A DNA stretch of 64,000 nt from Tieghemiomyces parasiticus (GCA_027575765.1 JANBPT010000039.1:34145-98144); one strand, 5' to 3'. Positions 25,434 through 40,419 are shown, counted from the stretch's first letter. The notes: generated by a model not told the origin, from the letters alone. Numbers and translations are program-made.

Positions 25434-27836
25434 CGTGGAAAATGAGGACAGGTGTAGTGCAGCTTGTGTGTGAGAAAGAGAGAGAGAGAGGCGAGAAAGT
25501 CAGGCCAGAATTACAAGGATGCAATTCCACGAAGCCAAGATCTCAGGCAGGTCGGACTGTCGGGGCTTGGCATTACTTGGGGTCCGGAGTTGGGCAGGCA
25601 GAATAACGAGACATGGAGATGGTGTAGTTACCCACAACGGATGCGAAGTGGGTAGCTGTAGAAAGTGGGGCTAGTTCAAGGATGCGGTCACGTTGGGCAA
25701 CGCTGCCATGGTCCCGTTAAGGTAGACTTAGAAATGGTGTGATGTGCTAAACTTCCCCTCGAGGTCTAACACAGGGTTGGGGTTTGTGGGGGGAGAGAGG
25801 GGGCCCCATGCCCCCCCCACCTTACCCGCCAATGAGCAGGGGATAATAACGGTATGACACCCAGAACACGACTGCTCCGGTTTGGACTTTGCCTGACCTT
25901 TCTATGGAGCATCGAATGCCGAACCAACTGCCCGGGGCACTGGCATATCTCCCTAATACCCGGCAACGTTTAGTGAAGCTTTCTATATTTGATAGGGCGG
26001 AGCAGTGGGCCCTGCCCCCTCTCCCGTTTCTAGCTCACAGTTGACATGCCATGCTGCTGGGCTAGATGGGTGCACTCACCTTCTTATTAGTTCAACGCCT
26101 ATTTATTACTATTCCTACATCCAGACAGATGTCTGTGGTCAACCAGACATGGATAGCCGTATCTCTAGTAGGAGCCGAGGAGAAGTCTTGGTCCACTGTA
26201 GCGCAGGCAAAGCCGAGTTGGTGCATTGGCTGGTGTGGCCCTATGACGTTAATTGCCCTCGCCTCGGATTGGCTCGCCTATGCCGCTTCATACGATCCAG
26301 TAGATGCTCTGGGCGCCAATCATGTTGCAAGTTCGATGGCAGGGCTATTTTGAACTACACCTGTGGAAACCATAAACCCTTTGGCCGGATCGCGTGTGCA
26401 GCCGCGCTTTGGTTGGCATGTAACGCTTTAAACCCCTACGTTAGCCCTTAAGGTCGTCCCCACAACGTCCGCCCAATTGCGGCTGGGTAATAGCCTGGCG
26501 GGCCAGGCCGACTTGCCATCGTCGGGGCGCGGCGGTTGCGTACCAAACTAAAGATTGGCATGCCCCGGTCAAGTGACTATGCGGTCCAGGACCACCCCCT
26601 GGTCAATCTGGGAAGACGTGACCAAGGGAGCAATAAGACCATTAGCGATACGTTATCTTCGTATCTTCTTGAGCGCTTACCTGACAACGACCCCCTTCTG
26701 GCCCGGAACCTTCCCCAGCCCCCCTCCCGGTATCGGCCGCCGCGCGAGCAAGTCCGTCACCAGGAGCCAGCCTCGGCCATGCAAAAATGCCCCGTACATG
26801 CGACATGTAAGTCTCGCACGGCCCCAACGAAACCTCCCAGGCCTGAATTGGTGACCTGCCCCCCCATTTCCCCCGGCAGCTCACCTAGGTTGGGTAGTGG
26901 CTTATGGCCCCTCTATTGACGGATACGAGGTTAAGTGGCAGCTCTGCTTAGGCGGTATCATGTGCGCCCGACAAGCTACGTGCCACTCCAAAGGCTGCCG
27001 AAGCCGGTTGGCCAAGACAGGCCGGATAACGTGCCAGGGCCTCGGAGGGGGAGGTTATGAGGGTCAGACGCCGCCACCACCCTTTAATCGACCAAGGAGC
27101 GACTGGCCAGGGCCGTGTCAACGGGTACGCACGGTGCATTAATTGCATAGAACATATGCGGTTAAACCTATTTGCTACTTTATAAAGGGACATGCGCATC
27201 CTATGTTCGATTAGCGAACCCCTTTGCCCATCACCGCTTATTTTCTGGCCATTAGCCTCACACCGCCCTTGCAGCCACCCATATTTCGGTAACCTTAGAT
27301 ACCACCCCACCCCCCCTCTGACATTGCCACTGTTGCCATCAAGATAGTCGGGCTGTGTCCTCCTGCTGGCCAAGGCGCGTCCTCACCGGAACCTCACGGC
27401 TTACCACCGTCACCTTTCCGCGCCTTCCACAGAACCTCGCTCGCATGCAGCCCGGCTCGCCACCCTTATCCCTACGTCACCGTAGCGCCCACTGTTCACC
27501 CCCGTTTTCTTTCTTTGCCCTCTTTCGCGGTGCTTACTCATCCCCTACGTGTTGCTCGGCCCAACTTCCCAATCTCTTGTAGCTAGCTCTGTCAGTCACG
27601 GTTACTCAGCCCAGCCAGGTACCAGCATACCTTATCCACGTCCTTTCTTACTTTCGCGTCCTCTTGAGCTATCACCCCGACCCGATTACCGAGCCCGTCA
27701 TCCATCCGGACCTACGCGGATTCCTACCGCTTATTATCTTTCCTTCCTCTTGCCCATCGTGCCGCTCGGTCGTACATTCCTAAATCCCTAGTTTAGCTCC
27801 TCCGAGGCCCACTGAATCCCTCCTTCCCGTCGCGCC
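25434..27836. promoter_or_regulatory. divergent intergenic between the E3 ligase and the transporter
   Basis: 2.4 kb separating the minus-strand E3 ligase from the plus-strand transporter. Frames such as 26005-26451 and 26536-26919 give no recognisable protein. The last 600 bases, from about 27240, are C/T-rich on the plus strand and look like the transporter's leader. A TTTATAAAG lies near 27180. A short GA tract sits at about 25480-25491, just upstream of the E3 ligase start. Confidence 0.4.
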
Positions 27837-30092
27837 ATGCCGACCGAACCGCGCAACGTGCGCTCCAAGGGCAAGTCACCCGACAGCGGTTCCCCCTTGG
27901 GCTCCCCAGCAGGATCTGCACCGCGTCAATTAGCCTCAGAGCGGCTGTCGAGCTCACCGTATTCCGCTCGGCCTGGACTGGACCACCGCGTCAGTGGCGA
28001 GTTTGGACAGTCCTACCGTTCCAACCGCAGCCAACTGGCACCAGGAAGCTACCAAGAGGGAACGGCGGGCAGTGACGACGCGGTGTCCATCACCGTGGAT
28101 CCCGATGAGGCCGCCAGGGTCCTACGGCGCCACCTAGTCACCCGGCCGCGTGATCAGGGCGACGACGGGTCCTTAGCCCCCGGCAGTGACTGGGACTCGG
28201 ACTACGACGACGACCGCGGCAGCGCTAGCGGCACCGGTCCCAGCGGCAACGTCCTGCCTAACCCGCATACGCTGTTGGGCGGGGATATGACCCACCACAT
28301 TTACAAGTGGTCGGAAAATCACGAACAGGCTGCCGCCGCCCGCAAGCGCCGGTCCCAGTCGGTCACGGATCTGGTGGCCGCCGTACACGGCCGGCTCCCG
28401 CCCAATGCAAACCCGGCTGCCGCCGCCCAGCTCATCAAGCAGCCCGGTGGGTTCCGCCGTCATTTCGTAGCCCAGAAGGCCGCCCAAGAGGGTCAACCCC
28501 CGCCCAGTTTTCTCACCCGGAACTTCATTGACTTTATTGCTCTGTACGGCCATTTCGCCGGCGATGACTTCCCCAGCGACATTGACGACGATGATTACGA
28601 GGGACCGCCCGATATGGCCTACTCGGCCAGCTACCGCGACCTCCACCTGGCCGGATCGTCCTCGCCCCGCGTGCGGCCTCGCTTCCGCCGCACCTATGGT
28701 ACCCTCGAGGACGACTTTGAATCCGAGCTGGAGACGGGCGATGAGACCGATGAGGACCGCCTGGCCTTGGAACGGCCCCTGCGCCGCAGCCTGATCACCC
28801 CGGCCGAACGCGCGGCCGCCGCTGGCACGCCCAGTCGACTCTCCCGTCGTACCACCATGCGGTCCACCGCCAGCGCCGCCGCCACGGCCAGTCCTAAAAA
28901 AGCCTTCTTTCTCCTCATGAAGTCCTTCGTGGGCACCGGGGTCCTCTTTTTGCCGCGCAGTTTCTACAATGGTGGATTGACTTTTTCGGCCGTGTTACTG
29001 GCGTTGGTGGCCTACTTGGCCCTGTACGCCATGCTACTCTTAGTGGAGTGCTACGCCAAGATACCGGGCAGTTTCGGTGACATTGGACTGGCCCTGTACG
29101 GTCCTAAGGCGCGCTATGCCGTACTATTCTCTATCGTCTTCTCCCAGACTGGCTTTTGCTGCGCCTACACCATCTTCGTGGCGCGCAGCCTCCAGGAGGT
29201 GGTCCAGAACGTGACGGACTGCCGGGTTGACCTGAGCATTGCGTTCTGGGTCTACGTGCAGCTGGCCATCTACATCCCACTGGCCATGGTGCGCAAGATC
29301 AAGAACTTTTCGCTCGCCGCCTTGGTCGCCGATGTGTTCATCCTGCTCGGTCTGGGCTACCTCTACTACTTTGACGTGCGCAAACTGATCACCGTGGGCG
29401 CCGCGACTATTCGGCACTTCAATCCGTCCAGCTTCTCGCTCTTCATCGGGACGGCCGTGTTCACTTTTGAAGGGATCGGGCTGGTACTGCCCATCGTGAG
29501 TAGTATGAAGGAACCAGCCAAGTTTCCGCGCGTGCTCACCATTTCGCTGGTGGCGTCGGCCGTCATCTTCATCTCCATGGGTGCCCTGTCCTACCTGACC
29601 TTCGGCGACAAGGTGGAGACGGTGGTGCTACTCAACCTGCCGGCCAACGACCCGATGGTGCCCATCGTGCAGTTCGTCTACGCCCTGGCCATCATCTTTT
29701 CGGTCCCGCTCCAGATGTTCCCGGCCATCCGTATCCTGGAGGCTGGCCTGTTTGTGCGTTCCGGCAAGGGCAACCCTTGGGTGAAGTGGCAAAAGAACCT
29801 GTTCCGTACGCTACTGGCCTTCTTCATCGCCTCCATCTCGGTGGTGGGTGCCGACAAGCTCGATCGGTTCGTGGCCCTGATTGGCAGCTTTGCCTGCATC
29901 CCGCTCAGCTTTATTTACCCGTCGCTTTTCCACCTCCGTGCCGTCGCCCGCACCCGGAGGCAGCGCATCATTGACATTCTGCTCTGCGTGTTTGGCCTCA
30001 TCACGATGGTGTACGTGACCTACACCACCATCGAGAGTTGGATCATGGATGACCCGGAGCCGCCGTCCTCCATCTGCCCGCCGAAGAACTAA
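27837..30092 (+). CDS. vacuolar amino-acid transporter, AAAP family (Avt3/Avt4-like)
   Basis: A 751-residue, single-exon membrane protein. The first 350 residues are hydrophilic and Ser/Asp/Arg-rich, and include HHIYKWSENHEQ, a stretch typical of the cytosolic extension of fungal Avt3/Avt4 proteins. From about residue 355 to 740 there are about ten to eleven hydrophobic segments. The first carries the family signature KKAFFLLMKSFVGTGVLFLP, and a later one GTAVFTFEGIGLVLPI. Avt3 and Avt4 export neutral and basic amino acids from the vacuole, so a role in recycling vacuolar amino acids is expected; the substrate range cannot be read from sequence. The start at 27837 follows a long pyrimidine-rich leader (context CGCCATG). 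The transporter core itself looks complete. Confidence 0.92.
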   Translation: MPTEPRNVRSKGKSPDSGSPLGSPAGSAPRQLASERLSSSPYSARPGLDHRVSGEFGQSYRSNRSQLAPGSYQEGTAGSDDAVSITVDPDEAARVLRRHLVTRPRDQGDDGSLAPGSDWDSDYDDDRGSASGTGPSGNVLPNPHTLLGGDMTHHIYKWSENHEQAAAARKRRSQSVTDLVAAVHGRLPPNANPAAAAQLIKQPGGFRRHFVAQKAAQEGQPPPSFLTRNFIDFIALYGHFAGDDFPSDIDDDDYEGPPDMAYSASYRDLHLAGSSSPRVRPRFRRTYGTLEDDFESELETGDETDEDRLALERPLRRSLITPAERAAAAGTPSRLSRRTTMRSTASAAATASPKKAFFLLMKSFVGTGVLFLPRSFYNGGLTFSAVLLALVAYLALYAMLLLVECYAKIPGSFGDIGLALYGPKARYAVLFSIVFSQTGFCCAYTIFVARSLQEVVQNVTDCRVDLSIAFWVYVQLAIYIPLAMVRKIKNFSLAALVADVFILLGLGYLYYFDVRKLITVGAATIRHFNPSSFSLFIGTAVFTFEGIGLVLPIVSSMKEPAKFPRVLTISLVASAVIFISMGALSYLTFGDKVETVVLLNLPANDPMVPIVQFVYALAIIFSVPLQMFPAIRILEAGLFVRSGKGNPWVKWQKNLFRTLLAFFIASISVVGADKLDRFVALIGSFACIPLSFIYPSLFHLRAVARTRRQRIIDILLCVFGLITMVYVTYTTIESWIMDDPEPPSSICPPKN

Positions 30093-31610
30093 CCGGTGAT
30101 GTAGCGTTCAGTTCTCAGCCCCCCTCCCCTTTCTCCATGCGTTTGCTCGCACAGGTTAGGGGTTTTTTTTGGATTGCTGTTCACGTACACGGCCTTTGCA
30201 CTTTTCTTTTTAATCATTCGTTACTCTGTACCCTTACTCTGCCTCTCTACCCTATATCAGTTGATCTTTCCTCCTTGAACTTCGCCTGTTGCTTCTTTCC
30301 TCTTTTTTTTGTTTAACCCCGAGCACCCGAGCGACGTCCCGTGCCTTGCCTCTCTGAGGAGGTCCACGTTTATTCCCTTCATTTTATCTAAAGTTTCCCC
30401 CAATGGTTTGCCTGTCGCCATTAAAGATTATTGGGCGCTGCATGTCGTGCCAAGCGTGTTTGCTTGATCATTCCCCCCCCCCTGGCTCTTTCATGTACGA
30501 TCAGAACGATCTAAATCGGGCCACAGACAGGTAACAGATACAACGCTCGAGTGTGATCGAAACTCCGCTACAAGTTATCGAGATGCCCATGGCCGTACCG
30601 TTTTTGGCTCACACGGTGCTACTTTCGAAAGTACAAAATGGGGGGAGGGAAAGGGACAGAAAAATGTTAGGACCATAAGTCGATTGCCTGGGGATGCGTT
30701 ACTTTCCACGGATAGCCGCTGGCCTTAGGCCTACATTATGCCGCGCGAGATAATGTTTACCGTAGGACTGGCAGACGGAGGGTGCGGCGGGCTTGGAAAA
30801 CAGCTAGCATTAGCGCTATCCCGGTCTGGGTGCTGGCGCGAGGGTAGGCAAAAGGGGAGGGGGGAAAGGCTAAACACTAACCACCCGAATACTGCGGAGT
30901 GTGGGGAGTTTTAAACCCCCCCCCGCAGTGTTCAACGAAGCACGCAGTACGGAGTACGTGTGTTACCCCTAGGCTGCGCGAATAGGGAGGGGCGGTGGGG
31001 CGGAGGGGCAGATGGGCGATTAGGACCGACTACCGATGGGTTGGTTTAAACCTCATCCGACTCGCGGCCGTACGGTCGATCACCCCTTCTCCTCCTCTGC
31101 TTTCGTTCTTTCGAACCGTTGTTTCGTTTTATTAGTAGACTTGTTAGTATTCCGATCCCGGAGTTAAAAGGTAAGTCTCGTCAACCAGACCCCAGCACAA
31201 TTGCTACCGGGCCATCTACTAGTAGCGCCAACTGGTGGGAAGTAGCCAATCCCCTTATCCCCCGAGCATACGGCGGGGTGGGCGATGACTGACAGGGTTT
31301 CATCAGCCGCCCAATCCCCGTGCCCCCTTCCCTCCAGCCCTCACCGACTCTAGACAGCCGCGCCATACTCATTGAGCCTTGGTGATCGCCTAGCTAACCT
31401 TGTTACTAACCCACGCTCCCCTGCCTTCGGTCAACCACATCCTTCACATCTGCTTCGCTCTCTACTGCTGTTCAATTTTTGATCCGTGCTTACAGTGCGC
31501 ACCGTTACCCCACCGTATCGGTCGTTCATCATCTCCCGATCCTCGTCACCTTCTGCCGTTTCCTGCGTCCGCCTGTTTATCGCCCATCCGCCACCCAACC
31601 CACATCTCCA
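30093..31610. other. intergenic with 3' end signal and pyrimidine leader
   Basis: An ATTAAA hexamer at 30420 may mark the end of the transporter transcript. The middle contains poly-G/poly-C runs and no believable frame. The final stretch before 31611 is C/T-rich and is the likely leader of the coiled-coil gene. Confidence 0.4.
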
Positions 31611-33758
31611 ATGTTCTCGGCTATCGTGTTCGCTCTCGGCCTCCTGGCCGCGGGTATCTACTTTATTAGGCCCGAACTCTTCCAAGAACTGCTCGGTCAG
31701 ACCCAGAATAAGCCTAAGACGCGCAAGGAGTCCAACCGCGCCGCCCCTGGAGGCAAGGGTGCCAAGGCCCAACACACACCCTCGCTCTCGGGCGACGAGG
31801 AGTTTGGTCTGGATGCCAAGAAGCGCAAGGTCGGCCAGACCGGGAACACCACCGACACCGCTGCAGCCCAAGGTAACCGTGGTCGCGCCCGCGGTGGTGG
31901 TAAAGGCAAGAAGGGTGGTAAAGGCCGCGCAGCCGGTGCCCCCAAGGTGAACCTCACCCCGCGCGTCCGTAGCGCCGATTCGTCCGAGGACGAGCAAGGC
32001 GAGGACGGCCCGGCCTTTTCCTCCCGCATGGCTTCCAGCAACCCCTTCGATCTTCTGGATCAGAACCGCGCTGCCGCCCAGAAGAAGTCCGAGGACCTTG
32101 CTACCCCCGTCGCTGCTCCCGCGCCACCCACCGGCAAGGGCAAGTCCGGTCGTCGTACGAAGTCTAAGGCCGCCAACGTCGCCCCCATTGCCCCCGTCGT
32201 CGCTGCCAGCCCTGACTCGTCGTCGGTCTCTGAGGACGACAGTTATGTCAAGGTCACTCCCGCTGACCGCCAGGGCCCCGCCGACCATCCGTCTTCGCCG
32301 GAATCCGCCGCCCCTGCACCTGAGGTCGCCAGCGTGAGCAACCCGCCTGTCACCCAGCAGCCTTCGTCCGGGGGACTGAAGCCCGTGCCCCGCAACTCCT
32401 CGGGAGCCCAGGACCACGCGGCCGCCGCCCGTTACGCCACCCAGCTTGCGGCCAAGGATGTCGAACTTCAGACCCTCCAGCGCCAGCTGAACCAGAGCCA
32501 GGCCGAGGCCCGCAAGACCGCACGCCAGTGGGAGGACCTGCAGGCTAGCCTGGCCAGTGGGACCGGCTCGGACCGCCAGACCTATGTGCAGCAGATCAAG
32601 TCCCTGGAGACCAAGGTCGAGTCGCTTAACTACACCAACCAGCTCATGTACAAGCAGTTGGGGGCCAACAAGGAGACCGAGAAGAACCTGAAACTGCAGA
32701 ACGCGCAGCTCGAATTAACGCAGCAGCGTCTCCGCGAGAGCGAGGGTACGCTCCGCAACGAGGTGGATCAACTGTCCCGCGCCGTTGACCAGCTGCGCAG
32801 CGAGCGCATGGCTTACTACAACGACAAGGACAGCCAGAGTCGCCAGATGCACGAGCTCAAGTCTAACCACACCGCCCTGCTTGCCGAACTGAACGGAAAC
32901 CAGTCCACCATCCAGCAGCTCCGTGCCGAGGCTGACCAGAACGCCCACGCCCTAGCCCAGAAGGACCGCGCTCTGGCTTCTCTCGAGTCGATCGTGCAGT
33001 CCTACAAGGACGAGGCGGAGGACTCTCGCTCTCTGCGCTCCGACTACGATCAGCTGCTGCCGCGTTTCCAGGCCCTCGAGGCTGAGCATCGTACCGCCCT
33101 GCAGGCCCGCCAGGACCTCGAGGCCCAGCTCAAGGAGGCCCGCGAGCAGGCGGGCCAGTCGACTACCCGCAACCGCAGCGAGGTGGAGGCCGCCCAGCGC
33201 GAGACCGCCGCTCTTCAGGCCCGCGTGGAGTCCCTCGAGCGTGATGCGCAGCAGGCCGCAAGCGAGCACGACAGCGAACTCCAGCGACTCCAGGCTGAAC
33301 TGGAGACCGCTCGCCGTGACGCTGCCGAATTGGAGAGCCTCCAGGCCCGCCTCGCTGGGGTGAATGAGGAGCTGGCCATGTCGGAGCGTACCCGCACCGC
33401 CACCACTGCCGAGCTTCAGGGTAACCTTGATGCGGCGCGCCGCCAGGCCGCTGACCTCGAGGCCCAGGTGGAGCAGCTCACCCAGAGCGGCTCGGCTCAC
33501 TCGGAGGAGCTCGCCGCCGTTCGTGCCGCCGAGGCCAAACTGAACCAGTCCCTCGTGGCCAGCAACGCCAGCCTGGCCGCCGCCGAGGAGCAGAAGACCG
33601 CCTCCGAGGCCGCCCTCCGCCAGGCCCAGGCCGACCTCGAGACCGTCCGCGAGACCGACAAGGCCAACACCGAGAAGATTGCCAGGCTGACCAAGGCTCT
33701 TGATACCGCCAAGGCCCTCATCCAGACCCTCAAATCAGCCCCCGCCGCCAGCGAGTAA
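31611..33758 (+). CDS. ER-type N-anchored coiled-coil protein (kinectin/p180-like layout)
   Basis: 715 residues in one exon. Starting at 31611 places a hydrophobic segment (FSAIVFALGLLAAGIYF) at the very N-terminus, a good signal-anchor. The frame is open upstream to 31479, but that part is leader-like. The anchor is followed by a basic Gly/Lys/Arg region at about residues 70-125 and a Pro/Ser/Ala linker. From about residue 285 to the end there is a long uninterrupted coiled coil rich in Gln, Glu, Ala and Arg, with clear heptads. The layout resembles ribosome-binding protein 1/kinectin and fungal proteins of similar shape: membrane anchored with a cytosolic rod. I do not recognise a specific orthologue, and coiled coils match many families, so function is inference: tethering or shaping of an endomembrane. 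Confidence 0.7.
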   Translation: MFSAIVFALGLLAAGIYFIRPELFQELLGQTQNKPKTRKESNRAAPGGKGAKAQHTPSLSGDEEFGLDAKKRKVGQTGNTTDTAAAQGNRGRARGGGKGKKGGKGRAAGAPKVNLTPRVRSADSSEDEQGEDGPAFSSRMASSNPFDLLDQNRAAAQKKSEDLATPVAAPAPPTGKGKSGRRTKSKAANVAPIAPVVAASPDSSSVSEDDSYVKVTPADRQGPADHPSSPESAAPAPEVASVSNPPVTQQPSSGGLKPVPRNSSGAQDHAAAARYATQLAAKDVELQTLQRQLNQSQAEARKTARQWEDLQASLASGTGSDRQTYVQQIKSLETKVESLNYTNQLMYKQLGANKETEKNLKLQNAQLELTQQRLRESEGTLRNEVDQLSRAVDQLRSERMAYYNDKDSQSRQMHELKSNHTALLAELNGNQSTIQQLRAEADQNAHALAQKDRALASLESIVQSYKDEAEDSRSLRSDYDQLLPRFQALEAEHRTALQARQDLEAQLKEAREQAGQSTTRNRSEVEAAQRETAALQARVESLERDAQQAASEHDSELQRLQAELETARRDAAELESLQARLAGVNEELAMSERTRTATTAELQGNLDAARRQAADLEAQVEQLTQSGSAHSEELAAVRAAEAKLNQSLVASNASLAAAEEQKTASEAALRQAQADLETVRETDKANTEKIARLTKALDTAKALIQTLKSAPAASE

Positions 33759-34774
33759 GAGAGGCCTGCCCCCTCTCCCCTCCCGCGGTGCGACGCATAA
33801 GGTATAATGATGGCGGTGATGGAATATGGAGCCATAATGCCCCTTCCCTTTACTCCCATCCGGTCTGCCTTACGCAGCTCGACTCCCCTTACCAGCCCGT
33901 TACATACTCACTCGATTCCATACCATTAACCATGCTGTATGCGCCGGATATTGTTGTGTGTTATATGTTTGTCTCCATTTGGATAGCGGCGCGCTTATAA
34001 TTATACCCGTTTAAACTCTATCGCACACATATAAAGGTCGCCTGTTTATTTGAGCGTTTCCCCGTGGACTAATCAATCACAGAATGTGAGGAGTGGGGAG
34101 GAGGTAGTTCAGATTGGCCGCGACCTAACTATGACTATATGCCGCAATTATTGTTATTTTTCAAGCCAAATATAGACCCCGTACCCCCTCCACAAGCTAC
34201 CGGCTGCAGCTAATGGACTGCGGCCTACTACCCAATATCATACGTATCATCCGACTAAGCCCTAAGGTTTGCGTGGCCGGCGTCATTGCTAGGCCAACTG
34301 TAAGCGTGGTCAGGGACCATACCTCCAGATCAGAAGGTGGTGCAGGCCATTGAGGTCTACGCCGTGAATGATAACCCCCGGGTCGGCAATTCCGGACTAA
34401 CTGGATTGATTATATTCGCCCCCTTACCCACCACCTCCACTCAGTCAACCGCCATTCCGGCGTGGAGATCTGTCTACTCGTCCTGGTGGTATCACAAGGT
34501 TAAATGGTCACCCCCACACTAATGCATACCATAACGGTCCATTACTGGCCCACCGTTAGCACTATATACCTTTGATGAGGTGGGTGAAAAGGGATATCTG
34601 ACAAGGATTCTATAAAATGCATAGTAGAGTTCTAGCATTCGCACCATCACCCACTGGCTCTCTATTTATATTTCTATTCTGTAACCAGTATCCGATACAT
34701 GTTGGCCCGCGTGCAGCGTGTTGACTCTCCCCCCTCTCCTTTCAGTTCACGAAAAAAGGGGGGGAAACGGGCGT
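33759..34774. other. convergent intergenic
   Basis: About 1 kb between two genes that end towards each other. It is AT-richer than its flanks and has no recognisable frame. It presumably holds both 3' UTRs. Confidence 0.4.
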
Positions 34775-37739
<2,965 letters not shown>

Positions 37740-38269
37740 GGTGGTTGAATCGACTGGCCGTGGCCGGAGGGGATTAGAGTGGTCAAAATAAAGAATGGGG
37801 GTCCCTCGGTGGGTCAAATGACTTAGGAGAGGTAATAGAATGAGGTACCGAACAAAAGCATTGCAAGAGGGAGCGAATGTGGAATCCAGCAGAGTTGAAA
37901 CGCCTGATAAAGAAAAAACGGGGGGTTGAGGAGGGTCTGCGCCCTAGGACGCGTCTGGGCTGGCATTCCATAATGCCATTCCTTTTCGGGAGTTGGAATC
38001 TTTCCCACTTATCTTTACAACTGTCGTTGACTCTGGCCCAACAAAATGTTTGGCAAGGAATAATGTTCCCGATTTCACTGCCTAAAGGACTGTACTCATT
38101 CTAACACCGCTCGCCCAATCCCTTTCCCTGCCGAATCCAATTGTGCTGTATTTTGATTACCCTCCTCCGCTGAGGTCCAAACCCCCCCCCACGAGCCTTC
38201 GAGTAGCTAGCCTTACCCACTTTTCCATAATTGTCTTGCGCCCAATAACACTACGTGCAAACCGCTGCG
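37740..38269. promoter_or_regulatory. shared divergent promoter of CDC5 and SMN
   Basis: 530 bases separate the two start codons. No TATA box is obvious. The last 170 bases before SMN are C/T-rich. Bidirectional use is inferred from the head-to-head layout. Confidence 0.4.
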
Positions 38270-38773
38270 ATGGAGCCGGACGCTTGGGATGACTCTGAAC
38301 TAATCCAGGCCTGGGACGATGCGCTTAATCAGTACCGCGACCACCATGGCCGGGACTACAAGGCCGGTGACGAAAGCGAGGCGGAGGTCACAGGGTATGA
38401 GGAAGGCGACGAGGAGTATTACGACGAAGATGGAGAGTATGAGGGGCAGGGTGGCGCAGGGGACGACAGCTACGCGACCGAACCGATTGGGGAGGACAGT
38501 GCCCAGAACGCCACCGAGTCGACGAAGCCCGCAGCCTCCACCGTCCGGTCACCTCCACAGGTACCGCCATCCACCAATCCCACGCCGCCCGCTCCACCAC
38601 CTCCGTTCATCCCAGCAGATGGTGCGTGGGCCGGCCCGACTCACTCGTCGGCCCCGGTTCCACCCGCCTTATCGAGCATTCCGGATGACCAGGGTGAACT
38701 GTCCAACCTGCTCATGTCGTGGTATTACGCCGGCTACTACACTGGCTACTACCAGGGCCGGCGTCAGCGATGA
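38270..38773 (+). CDS. smn1: survival motor neuron (SMN) protein, Tudor-less fungal form
   Basis: A 167-residue, single-exon protein. The N-terminus contains WDDSELIQAWDDALNQYRDH at residues 6-25, matching the Gemin2-binding helix of SMN proteins. The C-terminus, from about residue 144, is LSNLLMSWYYAGYYTGYYQG, an excellent YG box, the oligomerisation zipper of SMN. Between them lies only an acidic Glu/Asp/Tyr stretch and a Pro-rich linker, with no Tudor domain, as in fission yeast Smn1 (about 150 residues). SMN assembles Sm rings on spliceosomal snRNAs in the cytoplasm. The start at 38270 is the first Met directly before the Gemin2-binding helix; the frame opens 15 bases earlier at a GTG, which I do not use. 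Confidence 0.93.
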   Translation: MEPDAWDDSELIQAWDDALNQYRDHHGRDYKAGDESEAEVTGYEEGDEEYYDEDGEYEGQGGAGDDSYATEPIGEDSAQNATESTKPAASTVRSPPQVPPSTNPTPPAPPPPFIPADGAWAGPTHSSAPVPPALSSIPDDQGELSNLLMSWYYAGYYTGYYQGRRQR

Positions 38774-40419
38774 ACTCCCGCGTGGCATCGCCTCGGTCTG
38801 CCCGCTACTCGCATGAGATCGCCAATAAATTCCGATACTGTAGTCCGTAATACGCAGGAAACCTGCCGAGAGCAGGTGGGATTCGTGGTCGGACTGAATT
38901 CCCCAGCGTATCACCATCATGCCGCTCCATTACATCTATCCGTTGGAAAAACGACCAGCCTTCTAAAATCCAAGGCCGTTTGGTTGACATGATGGGGCGT
39001 AAGCGGACCGGGTCGCCGGTAAAGGGAAGCTCCGATTTCCGTCATAAGAATATCGGAGTGGCTCAGATGCCATTTCAGGGCATATTCTGTAAATACCAAA
39101 GCTGCCGATAAATACCTAACCGTACCAACCCGGTTTTGGTTATTGCAGATAAACGAATGGTGTGATAAGTTCTGCTGCGTGAAAGAAAGGGGCGTCAGTG
39201 CGATTAATGATGTAAAGAGCACATTCTTTCCCTGTGCATCGGTTCTCATGGCTCCGACCAATCGGCAACACAACGGTGGATCCCAAGCGCCAAGCGTAAT
39301 CTGCTATCTCGAAGCAACGGAGCAACTTTTCAGCCCTCGTCTGTCTGGCTGCGGTTCAGTTACGAAATAGCGCCAATTCTAACGCCCACAGCACTTACTT
39401 CAGGATACGCGGACCGCGAAGTTGCCCGGCCGCTGTGCATCAGCAGCTTTAGCCGGACCAACGTGGTGAGAGGCTTACTGACCATCCAGGCAATCGTTCC
39501 CAGCATGTGGGCTACACCCACCACGACCTGAAGTGCCTACTGGATTTCACTACTGATCGCCGGGATACTTGGCCAGGGTCAGGGACCAATCCGGATGCAA
39601 ATAAAATCATTTACCGGGTCCATCGGACGGACGCCCTGACCACATTACCACTCAACCATTTCTCCGCCCGCCGGAAAACGCATGTTAGTTCGGCCGAAAA
39701 TACAATTCATATGGACCGTAGCTGCGTTACTTGTCCGCCTTCGGGATAAAGCTTAATAGGGCATAGAAACACGGGCCGTTCGAGGGGCCGATCATCGATG
39801 CCTCGAACCAGTGGTCGTTACCAGGGCTGACAGGAAACCTACGGATGCCTTGGCTATTCACTTTCCTATCGCGTCTGAACCGAACCTATGGCGTTCGACG
39901 CCACCCTGTACCGATCCATACGTGCGAAAATGAGTGGCCAGTGGCCAACCTTTTCTAACCGCACCATTCGGATGGGCCTGCGGTGCCAAGCCCAGACCAA
40001 TGTCGGGAGGAAGAAGGGTATGGTTAGATTACCGACACTGCACGCGGGTGTACGGGAGGCGCGCGAATAGCTGGAAAGACCACGGCGACGATGGTGCACA
40101 CAATGGTCACGAGCCTTACCCCGCACCTTCCCACCCTTGCCTGCCGATTAGTGGATGTAACCACCATATTGGGATGTGACTGGTCAACACCAAACAGGCA
40201 AGTGTGGTGGTTGACGGACAGGTGTGTGCTTAATCTCCCCCCTGTCGAAGATTGCCGCCTAATCCTTTAATATCGTGTACCACATCCCCTTGACTCCATA
40301 ATAATAGCGATGGTCAATGATCACTACTTTGTAAACCAAGGCACACAACACAGATACGGACAGACAAGCTTGATCTCCTTTAGACTACATAGGCGGTGTA
40401 GCCAACCTTCTTCGTCAAA
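38774..40419. other. intergenic, nothing recognised
   Basis: After the SMN poly(A) signal there are only short frames with no family resemblance on either strand (for example 39507-39749 and 39866-40126). Confidence 0.4.
38824..38829 (+). terminator. poly(A) signal AATAAA downstream of SMN
   Basis: A canonical hexamer 51 bases after the SMN stop codon, in the right place for 3' end formation. Confidence 0.5.

Noticed and set aside
25980..26919. Plus-strand frames of 148 and 127 residues between the E3 ligase and the transporter
   Set aside because: No motif, no splice chain; they lie in a region with overlapping frames of equal length.
31431..32417. 328-residue minus-strand frame
   Set aside because: Shadow of the coiled-coil gene on the opposite strand; Gly/Ala/Leu-rich artefact of GC-rich codons.
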